DNA of 64,000 bases from the NCBI GenBank assembly GCA_013368375.1, contig JAACJP010000006.1, forward strand, positions 620,001-684,000, given 5' to 3'. The notes beneath the pieces were generated by a model. The model was given only the letters and a program-made list of their open reading frames with translations. It ran no database searches and had not been told where the DNA came from. Positions 51,188 through 62,462 of the stretch are shown piece by piece (positions within the stretch are counted from its first letter, which is position 1; every line of letters begins with the position of its first letter). This stretch comes from Tricholomella constricta (lineage: Eukaryota; Basidiomycota; Agaricomycetes; Agaricales; Lyophyllaceae). Made by a program: the position numbers and the translations under genes.

Positions 51188-54100
51188 TCAAGCTATGGGT
51201 CCGAAACCCAGCATAAAGTTTCGCCAAATCTCGTCTTGATTCTGTTCCTGTGCTGGTCGCGATTGATACTCAAAGGCTGTTGTGCCTCGATGAGGAGGCT
51301 GGATTGTCGCCGCATGCCCGTAAGACACGAATGAAGACGACGGTTGCTGAGAGTAGGGATGTTGTGGCAAGGCATACGACGCATGTGGATGCCATGTGTT
51401 GGCTACTTTGGACCCTTGCTGGAGCACAGCCTGCTCACGCAAGGGGTGCGCCGATTGAACGTCAGACATTGGCATTGGGTGGTGATTCGTCATGTAGGTA
51501 GTCGGCGTAGCCCGAACAGGTGCCTGCTCTGTAGACATAGGGTGGTGGATCGCCTTTCCTATTGACGGATATGTGTGCTCCGCGAAGCGAAGCCTATTGT
51601 CATCCATCTGGAAATCCTGACTTTTCTGCATGACGTTGCCTGGGTCCATCGGTTGATAATACTCAATCGACATTTCGGCGACGCTAGGTTGACTAACTGG
51701 GCTGCTTCCACCCACAGTGTCCTGATGGAGAGTAGAGGGAGAGCCAGGGGTCACAAGAGATGGTGAATTTGGATTCGATCTTGTGGTGATTACAGACTTC
51801 CGGCCACCTAGCACCTCTAACTCATCGAGGTCGTCAGCTGATCCAGAAGTAACACTCAAACTTTGACCAGTTATGAAAGCAGTGTACGACGCGGATGCGC
51901 GTTTATATAGCTTCTGAAGGAAAGTCTAAAGCGCATGAGATGGTTAGGGTGCGTGTGAATCCGAGAATAAGTTATTGCCTTCACCGAAAGAGAAGGAGGT
52001 CGACATTGTCTGGAGCCTTCTTCAAAGAAAGGAAGAGCTGTTTCAAGTTCCCGCATAGCGTCCTTTGCGAGCGCACATCCAGGGCTTTCAACTACTAGTG
52101 CTCCAAGAACAACCTAACAATCCTCATCAGGTAAGGAGGCGCCAGAGCAGTACAAATACGCACACATGAAGAAAATATCCCTGACCAAAAAAACCAGACA
52201 TGCGCAGTGAGAGGACAAACAGGATAAAGGGTCTTCAAACTAGTTATGAGGCGACATGATGTTCGATAGGTAGCCAAGACTGAAAGTTTGTATTTGTGTC
52301 TCAGGGGATTGTCGGACGCCTCTCGAATAGCCTGTGCGAAATAACTTCGGTGGATATAAAGAAGGTCTGTTGCGAAATATTTTAGCACAGATCAATCTTA
52401 GTGGAACGAAAAAAGTACGAACTGGAGTCCCTGACACATAACGTACAGTATTGCTGCAGCGCCAGCGCGTGATCACTTGACCACGATGCTTCATTGTCCG
52501 ATGTTCCGTCCGGGCAGCGCAAATGTTTTGGGATGGGGTAACTACGGATTGTCTGGTCGATGCTTAGGAGAGTCGAATATGGAGGCGTTCTCGTGCTGAA
52601 GACATGCTCCACTGATACGCACATACATTCCGCAGAATACCGGAACTTCCAGGCATGAACTACAGAATAAGGGGATTAAGACTGAGGATACTATCGGAGG
52701 GAGGACACCTTACATCCTAGCTCTTTTTGGCCAGATTTATCAGTAAAAGGCTCCAGGTCCTCGGGGAAATTACAGTCTGTGTGTTGAATGAAAAGGGATC
52801 CCGGTCTTCCATGGACGAGACTCTGTGATGAACTATTCAAGAATATATAAGGCTATAAACTTGCTGTGCACTGACCGACCAGTTCTCCCAGGTGAACAGT
52901 TCCCAGAAGAGCTATGCCAAAAGTGGTAAGTAGCTGGGTTATCGATGAGAATAGTGAGAAGAACCAACACGTCGGCGCCGCTGGACTTCATCTGGTTCGA
53001 GGTTCCAGGCAGCACTATCGCGCTCTGACAGATAATGAATGAAAGCTACTCTGCAGAGTAAAACGGAAACCTACGCAGTCCGATCTATGAGCCGAACTTT
53101 GGTCAGACAAGTAAATCTGGACAAAACACATGGCTCTTACCGTCTGAGCGACTCTGGTGGCAAGTCCTGTCAGTAGCCATCTCTCCTCCTTTTCGGCTTT
53201 ACTTGCGTTGTATGAGAACCGAAAAACCAGAAATAGGGCTTGGACTGTAGCGCAAGTCACCTCGACCAGGACGGAATCCAATGACAGAGCTGCGCGAGCT
53301 AGTGCATGATATTGCTCTGCCACCGCAACCGCCGAAGGATGTGAATCGTATAGATTCCCGTTCGCTAGAATCATGAAAAACACAGCCAGGCGGTGTGAAT
53401 GCAAGGCGTCCGTGCTTGGGTACCCATCAGAGCCATAAATCGGTGCAAGGATAGAGGCGGAGAAATCCTCAGAAGAGATGGGATCATACCTAAGACGAGT
53501 TCAGCAATGAAAAGTTATGGGATGAACAAGTAGAAACATACATCCAGGCGACGCTGTCGTAATAAATGCAAGCCAGTTCCACAGCCCTCTGTTTGCTAGG
53601 TAAATAGCGGATAAATATGGACTTGTTGTAAGGGCAGTCCTTGAAACCGAACGGGAATGCATGCATCAGAGTAAGTATTTCATCAGGAAGATCGATTGGC
53701 GCTCGTCTAGATGGCTGTGCTTCTTCTCGCTACATGAGCGGTGTAGATCAGGGATCAGGAAATAGAAAAAAAGCCCTGTATGAGATTGGGAACACACAGG
53801 AAGGAGATCTTGCAAATACTACGTCGTTATAATTAAAACAAGTTGCACCAAGTGCAAGGTTGAGGACTCACGTACCTCTGACCCCGCAGATTCACCGTGG
53901 TACTTCGCCTGTCCATCAATGCCAAGGGAGAGAGATCCGATCGCCTCAGACATGGCTTGTAACCCTTCATCGTGGGGTTCGGGACTTGTTTGCGTGTCAA
54001 TTGTCTCCTTTGTCGACTGAGTCTGGGCTAGAGCGGCTTCTAGTTCGCGTACTCTCGAGTTTAAAGACTTGACTTGCTCTGAGAGTCTCTGAGCTTGAGC

Positions 54101-54571
54101 CATAAGCACCCTAGGAAAAATGTTGATCAATTGAACGTGGCCACCACATACGCCTTACTTATTTCCCTTCGTGGCGGCCAAAGTTCCTATAGGCGTCCTT
54201 GAGCGCTTCGGGCAAAGGAGCTAAGTAGTTTAACTCACCATCAGGACAGATTCCCTGGCATCCACGCCTATGACACGTCAATAAGTAATGGATCACAGCT
54301 ACAATATAAATGGCGTATGCCTGATGCATGATTGGCACGGAAAGGTCCTGCAGACATCGATCAATCGGATTTTAACATAGACATAGCTTGACTACCTGTC
54401 GCATTTGAGTTTCGACCTGTAGAGGAGTGCGAAGTGTATCATCAGACCGATGTCATGATTGAATGATCATAAGTGAAGTGTATACCTTCGGCACTCCGCA
54501 CAAGATAATCCTAATTTTCGCGATCCAGAGCTTTCATTTGCATCTCCTTTATAGGTTGAGTCGGTCGTCAT
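51188..54571 (-). CDS. Zn2Cys6 fungal-specific transcription factor
   Basis: The DNA-binding domain is rebuilt from four small exons (about 54530-54230): GLSCAECRR, SKLKCDR, TFPCQSCIR, RGCQGICPDG, giving all six zinc-binding cysteines. The ATG at 54571 starts MTTDSTYKGD. A coiled coil follows (QAQRLSEQVKSLNSRVRELE, near 54090), as is usual for dimerising regulators. The middle (53700-52100) has the fungal_trans homology region, with RAVELACIYYDSVAW, HRLAVFFMILANGNLYD and ALARAALSLDSVLVEV. The C-terminal exon (51859-51188) is Ser/Pro/Gln/His-rich and probably activating, ending LGFGPIA at TGA 51188-51190. More than ten introns. The target pathway cannot be read from the sequence. Confidence 0.9.
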
Positions 54572-55433
54572 TACTGTAATTCGTTAGACGCCGCGGAGAA
54601 AGAGGTGGCCGCGTGTGGTCGTTCAGCCTATTCGAGTAGGCGAGATGGTTTCAATCGAAGGTGAAATAACAGTGAACTGGGGGCGGGTGCAACTAATGCG
54701 GAGGCACTCCCTAGTTGTCAATGTCAGTGAGTCGAAGTCGTTCTGCAGAGTACCGCGCAGGCTTTGCCCAGTAAAGTAATGGCTTGGTTGGTGTTCGTGT
54801 CATTCACCCCTGGATCATCGAGAAAGGCGGCTTTGTCCGGTCTTGATTCTGAAGAGCTTCAGGTACCAATATGACAGGATGTTCATTTTCATCTTGTGCA
54901 ATCCCTCATTCCAGTGATTGGGAATTCTGGCACGAAGAAAAGACCGCAAATTCACATCGGGGATCACTTGCTTCGAACTCAAATTGAAATTTCAAGTGAC
55001 ATGAAAGGTGTATTGTTCGAGTCGAGGTACAAAAAGTAATAAACCACTACACCAGGTCCACAAAGCGGTGAAACGGTCCTGAACCTGAAAATGTGAGTGG
55101 TTAGTAACGAAAACACGTTATATATTGACAAGAAATAGGAAGAATCAGAGATAGCGGGTCGAGTACTACCAAAGTAGCCCCGCCCGAAGGTAGCTGAGAT
55201 AAATTTCTGCAGTGCAGGGTGCGCTCCTGCGTAAAGCCAAATGCCTCAAACATCATAACGAACGTTACATATGTAGATGAAAGATTGTAGGAAATAGAGC
55301 TCACCTGAAGCAGACGGATGAGGGTTGGAGGCGACTGACCTGTTTTTTTTTCTGTCGCCTGTTTTTATAGGCATTGAAACTCCGTTAACTCCGAAAACCC
55401 CGCTAACTGCAACCGCCTTTTGCAACAACCTGC
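54572..55433. other. Divergent intergenic region between the Zn2Cys6 factor and TAF10
   Basis: The 862 bp must hold both promoters. Two minus-strand frames (55428-55246 and 55304-55101) contain a protein-like patch but no family resemblance and are not called. A direct CTCCGTTAACTCCG/CCCCGCTAACTGC-like duplication lies close to the TAF10 start (55380-55412). Confidence 0.4.
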
Positions 55434-56101
55434 ATGAGTGCTACACCGCAACAGACATCAACCTTGGGGTCCGCTGCTGCTGCTGGTCATGCTCAGTCTA
55501 CATCAGAGGTCCAACATCCCCAACCCGGAGCTGTAGCTGGTCCTTCCTCCTCAACGCAACCTCAACAGACCCGTCAGGAGGCAGAGGAGGCCCGCAAAGA
55601 CCGTACTTTGGCAGAATTTATGTTGATGTTGGACGATTACGAGCCTCTAGTACGTTGGGACATTTCTCACTGTTACAAGTCTAACTCAATTTCAGATTCC
55701 GAATGAAGTCACAGACTATTATCTCCAGCGTGTCGGCTTCGAATGCGAAGACGTTAGACTGTATGTTCGACATTCCGCGCGCGCATCTTTCCTTTCTCAT
55801 AACGCACAGGAAACGACTTCTCTCGCTTGCTGCGCAGAAATTCGTTTCGGACATCGCAGCTGACGCGTATCAGCATGCGCGCATTCGAACGAACGCCACT
55901 GGTGGGAGGGCTCGGGCCAACCAACCACTGACTGGCCCTGGTTCAACCAAGGTTCGTTTCTTCTCTAGCCTTCCCAGTTCTGGTTTCGTCATGAACACTT
56001 CTCGTTAGGACAAGACGCGGACGACGCTGACGATGGATGATCTGAGTTCTGCTCTGTCCGAGTACGGCATCAATGCCCGCAAGCCCGAATTTTATCTGTA
56101 G
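55434..56101 (+). CDS. TAF10: TFIID/SAGA subunit TAF10
   Basis: TAF10 is a histone-fold protein shared by TFIID and SAGA. The Ala/Gln/Ser-rich N-terminus starts [14 protein letters not shown]. It is followed by the conserved domain: [30 protein letters not shown] in part ([27 protein letters not shown]), then [33 protein letters not shown], and a C-terminal [16 protein letters not shown]. The last exon ends RKPEFYL at TAG 56099-56101. Introns at about 55650-55695, 55760-55808 and 55951-56008 are GT-AG and keep frame. Size, about 165 residues, is normal for fungi. Confidence 0.95.
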
Positions 56102-56250
56102 AGGACCAATTTCTTTTTAACGCCCTGTAATAAATAAGGTATATGCTTTGGTGCACTCGCTATCGTCTTGAGAGCAGAGAAAATGTATATCATACCGTGA
56201 CCAAGTTGTGACCTCTGTCAGCGTAACACTCATTGTTCAAACAAACCACC

Positions 56251-57489
56251 ATGACTTTGAAGCTGAAGCCGGCAAGTTCAGCCTCATCGAGTGCGGCGTC
56301 GTCACCGTTCTCGTGGGATGTAGCTCCAAGTCCTACAACTTCCTCCGGGTTAACTTCTCCCCCTACTTCATGGCTCTCTGCGCGCGACATGAAGCTCTTC
56401 GGTGCCCAACCATTGACTTCTGCATCGGATATCGGTGTTGTCAAGTGCAAAGAGTGCAATAAACCGATCCTGCGTAGCTTTATGGTCGATCATGCAGGTT
56501 AGAGGCAATTTCCTTGTTAGCCTTGTGTGCCCTAAATCTTGCCCTCCCAAAGATAACTGTGCCACCATTCGCTCAGGCGGCAAGAAAGGCACAAACGGTA
56601 AGGGGGTAGAAGTTGAAGGTGATATTCATTGTTCGATTTCTATTCGTACGTCATTCAACAGTGCAGATGTGCAGACCCAAGAAAGGCGTCCAAGAAGAGG
56701 AAAGCCTCCCCCACCGCCGACGATCCGTCCCTCCCTCCGAAGAAGAAGGCAAAACCCGCGACCAAAGTGACCAAAGGCCGCACGAAGGGCCCCGTTGACT
56801 ACGACAGGCAGTGTGGCGTGATCAACGACAAGAACTTGCCATGCTCCCGCTCCTTAACGTGCAAATCTCACTCGATGGGCGCGAAACGCGCTGTTCAAGG
56901 CCGATCGAGGAACTATGATGAATTACTACTTGACTGGCAGCGCGCAAATAACCCGAATTTCGTCGAGCCCGTCAAAAGGGAAACCAAGGCGGAGAAGAAG
57001 GAGAAGCGGGAGAAGGAGAAGCTGGAGAAGAAACGCCAGGCGGACGAGGCTGCTGCTGCTCTGGGTATTGACCCGGCCACCATAAACTCCAAGAAATCTG
57101 GCATACCTGGCGCGCCGAAGAAGACTGGGAAGAAGGCTGCCGCCGCCGCTGCTGCTGCTGTACGACTTGCGGAGGAGCTGGGTGAAGATGTACCGGAGGA
57201 CTTGGACCTCTTGGATTCTGAGGCAGAGATGGATGAACTCGTGCGCGTCGTCAGGACCGCAGAAGATAAAGGCATCATTGCGGTGCCTTTGGCAGTTCCG
57301 TGCGATGCAGGTAGTTGGTTCGTGCAGCGGAGAGAGCGAGCTCGATGTTGCCGCGATCTTCTTATAGGCGCTCTCGGCAGCGGAGGCGGTACTGGCGCCC
57401 CCGGTGGCATCGGGAGCATAGGATTGGGTCTCGGGCTTGTCAACAGGTCGGCGAGTTTGACTCATAGCGTTGTCCCAAGGCATGGTTAG
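56251..57489 (+). CDS. SGF73: SAGA deubiquitination-module subunit Sgf73 (SCA7 domain)
   Basis: Sgf73/ataxin-7 anchors the Ubp8 deubiquitinase module to SAGA. The start ATG at 56251 has the context AACCACC. An N-terminal zinc finger reads [20 protein letters not shown]. After introns near 56500-56575 and 56595-56665 comes a basic stretch, [11 protein letters not shown]...[11 protein letters not shown]. The SCA7 domain follows, with [33 protein letters not shown] and [14 protein letters not shown] Lys/Glu/Ala-rich coiled coil leads to a conserved end motif, [20 protein letters not shown]. Stop TAG is at 57487-57489. It lies 149 bp downstream of TAF10 on the same strand. Confidence 0.93.
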
Positions 57490-57667
57490 CTTTGCTGTTG
57501 TACTGGACTGTGCTCCGGGCCTTGTATATTATCCCTGTCAGTTTTCGTGGGCCCGCTGTACTTCCATCACACTCACTTCTAAAACAAAAGAAGCCGTATT
57601 TACTAAGGTGGAGATAATTCATGACCATCCAATTTTACTAGAGGTACGTCAAGTAAAAAAGAAGCGG

Positions 57668-57669
57668 TA
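57668..57669. repeat. TA target duplication, left side of MITE
   Basis: TA directly precedes the CAGTCATT terminus; the partner TA is at 58331-58332. Confidence 0.75.
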
Positions 57670-58330
57670 CAGTCATTAAGCGGTCAGTGGGACACCATCA
57701 CTCAGTGGGACAGTAGGTAATTTTGAGAGATCGGCTTCATTCCTGCACCTATAACCTTCCACATATATTTATATGTACCTAACACATATTTATCTACCTT
57801 GAGAAAGTTATTCCGTAACAACTGCAAGTACAGGAAACTGATCTGTGGTCAATTTGAATGTGTTCAGCCTGTATCAGCATATTTAAGAAAGCTTGTCTCA
57901 GAATTCAAGCTGGATAATCATGTATATAGATATACCAATGCAGCCAGGCATTGTTTTCACTGAAGAATATCTCTGTAGCTCTCAAATTGAAAGTCGACGA
58001 GGAGGAGGGAAACTTAGATAACGGTGGCGTGTCACATCACGCATTGAATCGAGACGTGGTTGGGTGAGATGGAGGATCGATCCTAATATGGCCTTGATCC
58101 GGGCGTGATGTGACGGCGTCCCACTGAGCGATATTTCTCCTGATAAGCACTTTTTCTACTGATTGTCATACAGCTATGGCAACTCTCAATGGATTTGCCT
58201 AGAAATATGTTGGAATGCATGTTCTGTATATAGAATCTTGTGTGATATACTCCGATTATGTCAGAAGTCACCGGAAACAATTTTATTGCCTTGCAAAGAT
58301 TTGGGTGTCCCACTGACCGCTTAATGACTG
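57670..58330. mobile_element. Tc1/mariner-like MITE (661 bp)
   Basis: The ends are a perfect 27-bp inverted repeat: CAGTCATTAAGCGGTCAGTG at 57670, continuing GGACACC, and its reverse complement ending at 58330. TA dinucleotides flank both ends, as expected for Tc1/mariner insertion. A second, internal inverted motif (CTCAGTGGGAC near 57701 and GTCCCACTGAG near 58109) repeats the terminal CAGTGGGAC word. The interior is AT-rich and has no transposase frame. It sits 180 bp after the SGF73 stop. Confidence 0.88.
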
Positions 58331-58332
58331 TA

Positions 58333-58835
58333 GGTAACTCACCTTCAGTCTAAGCGAGAGTGAAAGTAGGTAAAGTGCTCGTATTTATAGATAAAGTAGA
58401 ACGGTCAAAGAGTCCACTGTAAGTAGAATGTGATGACCGAGATGATCTAGAACACGGTAAGCGGTATCCTCAGTGTCCGTGTGAACGGAGTAATGCATAT
58501 CACTCATGCAAGGCCGTAGATAGCCCCTCCAGATATCTGCATCAGGACGAAAAATGGCTTCGGCATAGCTCGTAGGAGGTTCATCGGGATTGAAAGGACG
58601 AGATGAGCTCCAGTGAAGTTTCTCCGGATAAATGGACTGGAGATTCAAGAGAGACCATATCAGAAGGTGTCATCATGAACATATCAGCCAAAAGGAGCGA
58701 GATAAAGTCGTCGATGGCATCGGAAGAGTGGGGAGGAAGAGCAACCCATATGTAGCGGATTCAGAGGCATTCCGAGCTAGACGATTGGCACGTAAACGGG
58801 CAAAATTTTTGGCTCGTTACTGATTGGAGTGAACA
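58333..58835. other. Unassigned stretch with short protein-like frames
   Basis: On the minus strand, one frame (58648-58385) reads LHWSSSRPFNPDEPPTSYAE and continues to a stop; a second, overlapping frame upstream contains DDFISLLLADMFMMTPSD. Both look more protein-like than random DNA, but I recognise no family and find no coherent splice model. It may be the remnant of a gene truncated by the flanking MITE and the 113-bp-TIR element. Confidence 0.3.
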
Positions 58836-58843
58836 ATACTGAT
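58836..58843. repeat. Probable target duplication (ATACTGAT), left
   Basis: ATACTGAT occurs here and again at 59911-59918 just outside the long-TIR element. Because the right flank has a tandem ATACTG run, the exact boundary is somewhat ambiguous. Confidence 0.6.
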
Positions 58844-59910
58844 CAGATCAGTATCAGGGGGCTACCAGCGGAGAATTCCGTGAAACCCACTGTCCTCAAA
58901 ACGCCTCGATCATGTGGCCCGGGGTCTCACCTTGATTAGGAAGTAGCTCGGGTCCTTGTCCACTTTCGGTAGAGATTTGATTTTGATAACTAGCACTCGT
59001 CGTCGCGACTGCATTTGCTACGAGCTCGCTGAATTCTCTCGGGATCGACGACTACTCTAGTGCAACTTCAGCCGATCCATTCGAAAATGTCTGTCTACTG
59101 CTGGCAAAATTGGTGATGCCGAATCTTTTTCTGTGTACTTTGATGAATCTACAATGTATGTACCACTGTGTGTGTGGTTCGCTGTGCCAAGTCGCCGGCG
59201 TTTGCTGCCGTTGGGCGCGCTGTGTGGTGTGGTGGTATTGTTCGGTGGGTATTTGTTCGCGGCCGTCTCGTGTCGTCGCGTCGGGCACAATGTGTAGTAT
59301 GTGTCGTCGTGTCCGCGCGGTTGTCATTGTGTCGTTCATCGTGTGGTGTTGGGTTGGGTCAGCCAGCTCCCAGCCAAGTCGCAACCGTGCAGTCTGAGGT
59401 GCTATTTTTGCAAGAGTGAGTGAGTTTGTAAGAGTGAGAAGAGACAGAGGAGTGCCGTACTGCTCTATGTGAGGTGTCCCAATCATCTGAGGTGCTATTG
59501 TCACCCTATTATCAGGTCATCAAGTTTTCGTGGTTGAGTTGATGTGTTCCTTCGTCGTGTCTGTGCCGAGTGCTGAGTGAGTGCCGCGGCGCCGCCGGGG
59601 AGGAGGTCGACAGAGTTCGAGCCCAGCCCCGCGCCGAGCGTGCAGAGCACACTGCAAGGAAAAGAGCTTTCTCCCACGTGTCGAGTACTGCATCGCGAGA
59701 GCCATCACCCACCAAGGCAGCTCGCCGGTAGGATAGATGTTCTCCAGTGACCTTACGAGGATGGCGAGAAAATCTAATCATATCTTTACCCAAGAAGGGA
59801 CAAGGACCCGAGCTACTTCCTAATCAAGGTGAGACCCCGGGCCACATGATCGAGGCGTTTTGAGGACAGTGGGTTTCACGGAATTCTCCGCTGGTAGCCC
59901 CCTGATACTG
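58844..59910. mobile_element. Non-autonomous element with 113-bp perfect terminal inverted repeats (about 1067 bp)
   Basis: Arms 58849-58961 and 59798-59910 are exact reverse complements over 113 bp, beginning CAGTATCAGGGGGCTACC. A likely 8-bp duplication, ATACTGAT, flanks the element, with five extra bases (CAGAT) at the left. The 8-bp duplication and the CAG-type end suggest a hAT- or KDZ-like family. The interior is biased, with G/T-rich plus-strand sequence at 59160-59400. It has one 150-codon minus-strand frame (59504-59052) without family resemblance. No transposase is present. Confidence 0.82.
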
Positions 59911-59918
59911 ATACTGAT
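59911..59918. repeat. Probable target duplication (ATACTGAT), right
   Basis: This is the partner of 58836-58843, followed by more ATACTG-like sequence. Confidence 0.6.
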
Positions 59919-60419
59919 ACTGGGGGTGCGCACCGGTTCCATTTCTGTGATGCTTAGTAAGCAGTATCACGTCGAAATTGTGTCCCATGGATTGTAAGAC
60001 CGAAAAACACCTCTTCATCCACGTTCCAAGAAAATTTAAAGCAGCGGAAAGATGCCAGGTATACTCTGCATACATGCAGTATAGTTAAGTTGAATTTATT
60101 CGGAGCTACACGCCCATTCGGTTCGGATGTAAGAACCACATTCGGGTCAGACATTGCCAAACAATGACAGCGACGTCCGTCGACATCTGACCCGGATCTG
60201 CCTGAGCTCAACAGTCAAAACCCAGGAGAGTTAATTGAGAGCAATGTCTTGCTGATGTCACTGGAAATGTGAGTGATATATCCTCGCAGAGGCATTGGAG
60301 AGGTAAAATTGTAGCTTTCCTCGCTGCCGGAAACATGCCTGTCAGTTGTATAAGGTTGTTTTTGCGCAAGACATTTTTTGATATCAAGAATACATTTTGA
60401 TTGGGTTAAGTACATTGTA
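59919..60419. other. Intergenic stretch with no gene seen
   Basis: Short frames only. The sequence is AT-rich and shows no repeat partner within the window. Confidence 0.4.
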
Positions 60420-61003
60420 ATTATGCTATGGAGGGTGGCAGCAGGAGTAAAAAATGATCATTATACTTCGTTGCCGAGGACAGGGAGGTTTGAGCCTGTG
60501 TGATTGATGTGACAAGCCCATCAAGGTTACCCTTGCCGCAGGTCGGTGGACCGCGGATCCACAGCTCGCCTGCATCGCCCTCTGTAGCCTCGATTTCGCC
60601 GTCCTAATCCCCATCAACAAAGAGCCGCGCCTCGAGGTTCAGGAGCAAGATTCCGGTGCTCCCGACTTTGTGAAGCGCATCGAGAACGGGGAGGAGATGC
60701 GTCGTCGAGGATGTTTCTGTCAGGCCGTGGCCTAAACACAAACGTGCACGGGTCAGCAAGAGCAAAGAATAATGATTGGCACGGAGTATGAAGGGCAGAG
60801 GCAGAACTTGCAGAATCTTTGCTGGCGCGGCGGTGCTGAAGGCGTTCGGGGACCTGAAGCCGCATGGTCAGGCAGAGAAAGGATGGGCAAGAGAGAAAGC
60901 CGGCAGCCTGTTTGATGTTGAACAAAGGCAGGTCCAGGCGGTACAGCGCTAGCAAAGAGCATAGTGGGAAATGGCGAACAAGGACAAAGAGGATCAGGTG
61001 CAC
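60420..61003 (-). pseudogene. Fragment of an adenylate-forming enzyme (4-coumarate-CoA-ligase-like)
   Basis: Downstream of a TTTAG acceptor near 60734 the minus strand reads HGLTETSSTTHLLPVLDALH, then KVGSTGILLLNLEARLFVDG. This matches the Y-G-x-T-E motif and following segment of fungal 4CL-like acyl-CoA synthetases. An in-frame TAG (60604-60606) interrupts it; beyond it the frame resumes with GEIEATEGDAGELWIRGP, the next conserved motif (G-E-L-x-x-R-G). Sequence upstream (61003-60830, with LIVHLILFVLVRH) looks like the preceding segment in a shifted frame. The Tyr-to-His change, stop codon and missing N- and C-terminal parts mark a decayed copy. Confidence 0.65.
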
Positions 61004-62010
61004 AATAAGGGCGAGGGTAACTTGTACTTGAAGCTGGCATCAATGAACGGCTATGGAGGAGTACACGGAGCTGTGCAAACATGGCGAGGACAGTGGTGAT
61101 GCCCCCTGCGCTAGCAAAGATGAGGCATGCGACGCTATCAGCTTACTGGAATGCGGGTTTGTTGGGGGTAGAGAATTATAGCAAAAAGATTGAAGCGATA
61201 TCAGCTTCAATGAAGAATAAAAGGAGGATTGGCTCACCTGAATAGTTTCTTGGCATCTGTATACTTGACCCTGGCACGTTCGAGTGCTACTTCAAAGGGT
61301 TTTCTGCGAGGTAGGCCTGTAGAAAGATTAAGTGTGCGGTATCAAAAGGGAGTACAGATTACAAGGACATAAACAGTTGGACCATGCTTTGTGTGCACAT
61401 AGGCCGCAATCGAGGGGTTCAGTAGAGCATGTCCATTTCCAGCCATCATTCGACGGGCCATGGGAGAGAAAAGTGGGAGAAACATTGCAAATTAGCTGAG
61501 CGAAAAAAGCTTAAAGTTCAACACACAAATCACGTGGCAGAAATGTAATGCTCAAAACTGCTCAAAGTCCTGCCTGCGTCAAATTACTATTCATTTGACA
61601 TCTGTCATGAATCTCACTAAGAGATTCTTGCTGGACATTGACCTGAGCTAAATATGAGGCATGGGTAGTAACACGGCATCAGGTATTGTTCGAAGCATGG
61701 CTAGACAATTCTGTCTTCTCCTGACAGGACATCTATTTCATCAAGCGCAACGACATTTCAGGCACATTAAACTCGGTTTGTGGTGTAGTATTAAAATCTA
61801 GACCTAATGTTCATCTCCCATCTCCTCCCCCTCCTCCTCACACCAACCAGCCACATTTTCTGTCTTTTCCAACTCAAGAAATTCAAAATACCTTCAAATG
61901 GTATGTATTCTCGGAGTGTATAGCATGATAAGTGCCATTATCAGGATGATGGAGGAGGGAGATCAGGACATAGGTATGTTTCAAAAATTCCTCTTCTTTC
62001 CTGTGAACTG
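61004..62010. other. Non-coding stretch between pseudogene and copia remnant
   Basis: I see no protein-like frame. The upstream half could include decayed 5' sequence of the 4CL-like pseudogene. A C/T-rich tract lies at 61810-61860. Confidence 0.35.
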
Positions 62011-62193
62011 TAGATTTAAATAGACTTCGTCAATCCTCGAGGTCTTTGCACAATGGTAAAGACAACTGTATTTTGTACCTGTAGCTTTAAATAGACTTCG
62101 TTGATCTACAAGGGGTTTGTAAGTAAGTTAAATGATATGAGAGGATGTAAGTAAACCGGCTCACCCTCGAGGTCTTTGCACAATGGTAAAGAC
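62011..62193 (+). repeat. Two interleaved short direct repeats
   Basis: One 29-base motif starting CCTCGAGGTCTTTGCACAAT occurs at 62035-62063 and 62165-62193. It includes the hairpin GTCTTT...AAAGAC. A second motif, GTAG(A/C)TTTAAATAGACTTCGT, occurs at about 62010 and 62081. They lie just outside the proposed copia LTR. Origin unknown. Confidence 0.75.
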
Positions 62194-62213
62194 GACTGAG
62201 GGTGGCTCGGATC

Positions 62214-62434
62214 TGTCTATCGAAGACATATCTGGAAAACAAATAAGGTTTCTCTAAAGACTGGCAAATAGAGACTCGATCGTAGCCATGACGCTCTGCG
62301 CCGTGGCATAAAGCGTAGTTGCGGTCGTCGAGGGTGTTGGAAGAATGAGGTGTGTCTGTATAAGGAGAATGTCCGATGATTAGATGATGACATCAGACGC
62401 GCCTCGCCTGGTAATGAGAAGTCGCTCGTCAACA
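62214..62434 (-). mobile_element. Probable 3' LTR of the copia element (221 bp)
   Basis: On the minus strand a purine run (GGGGGGAG, 62435-62442 complement) is followed directly by TGTTGACG, and the stretch ends ATAGACA at 62214. This gives the TG...CA ends of an LTR placed 28 bp after the pol stop. The matching 5' LTR should lie beyond 64000, so the boundary cannot be confirmed here. Confidence 0.55.
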
Positions 62435-62462
62435 CTCCCCCCAATGACCAGGACCCAGACGA

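Noticed and set aside
59052..59504. 150-codon minus-strand frame inside the long-TIR element
   Set aside because: Rich in His/Thr/Arg from biased base composition; no transposase motif.
62035..62193. tRNA-like appearance of the repeated TTTGCACAATGGTAAAG word
   Set aside because: No acceptor stem, anticodon arm or T-loop could be paired around either copy.
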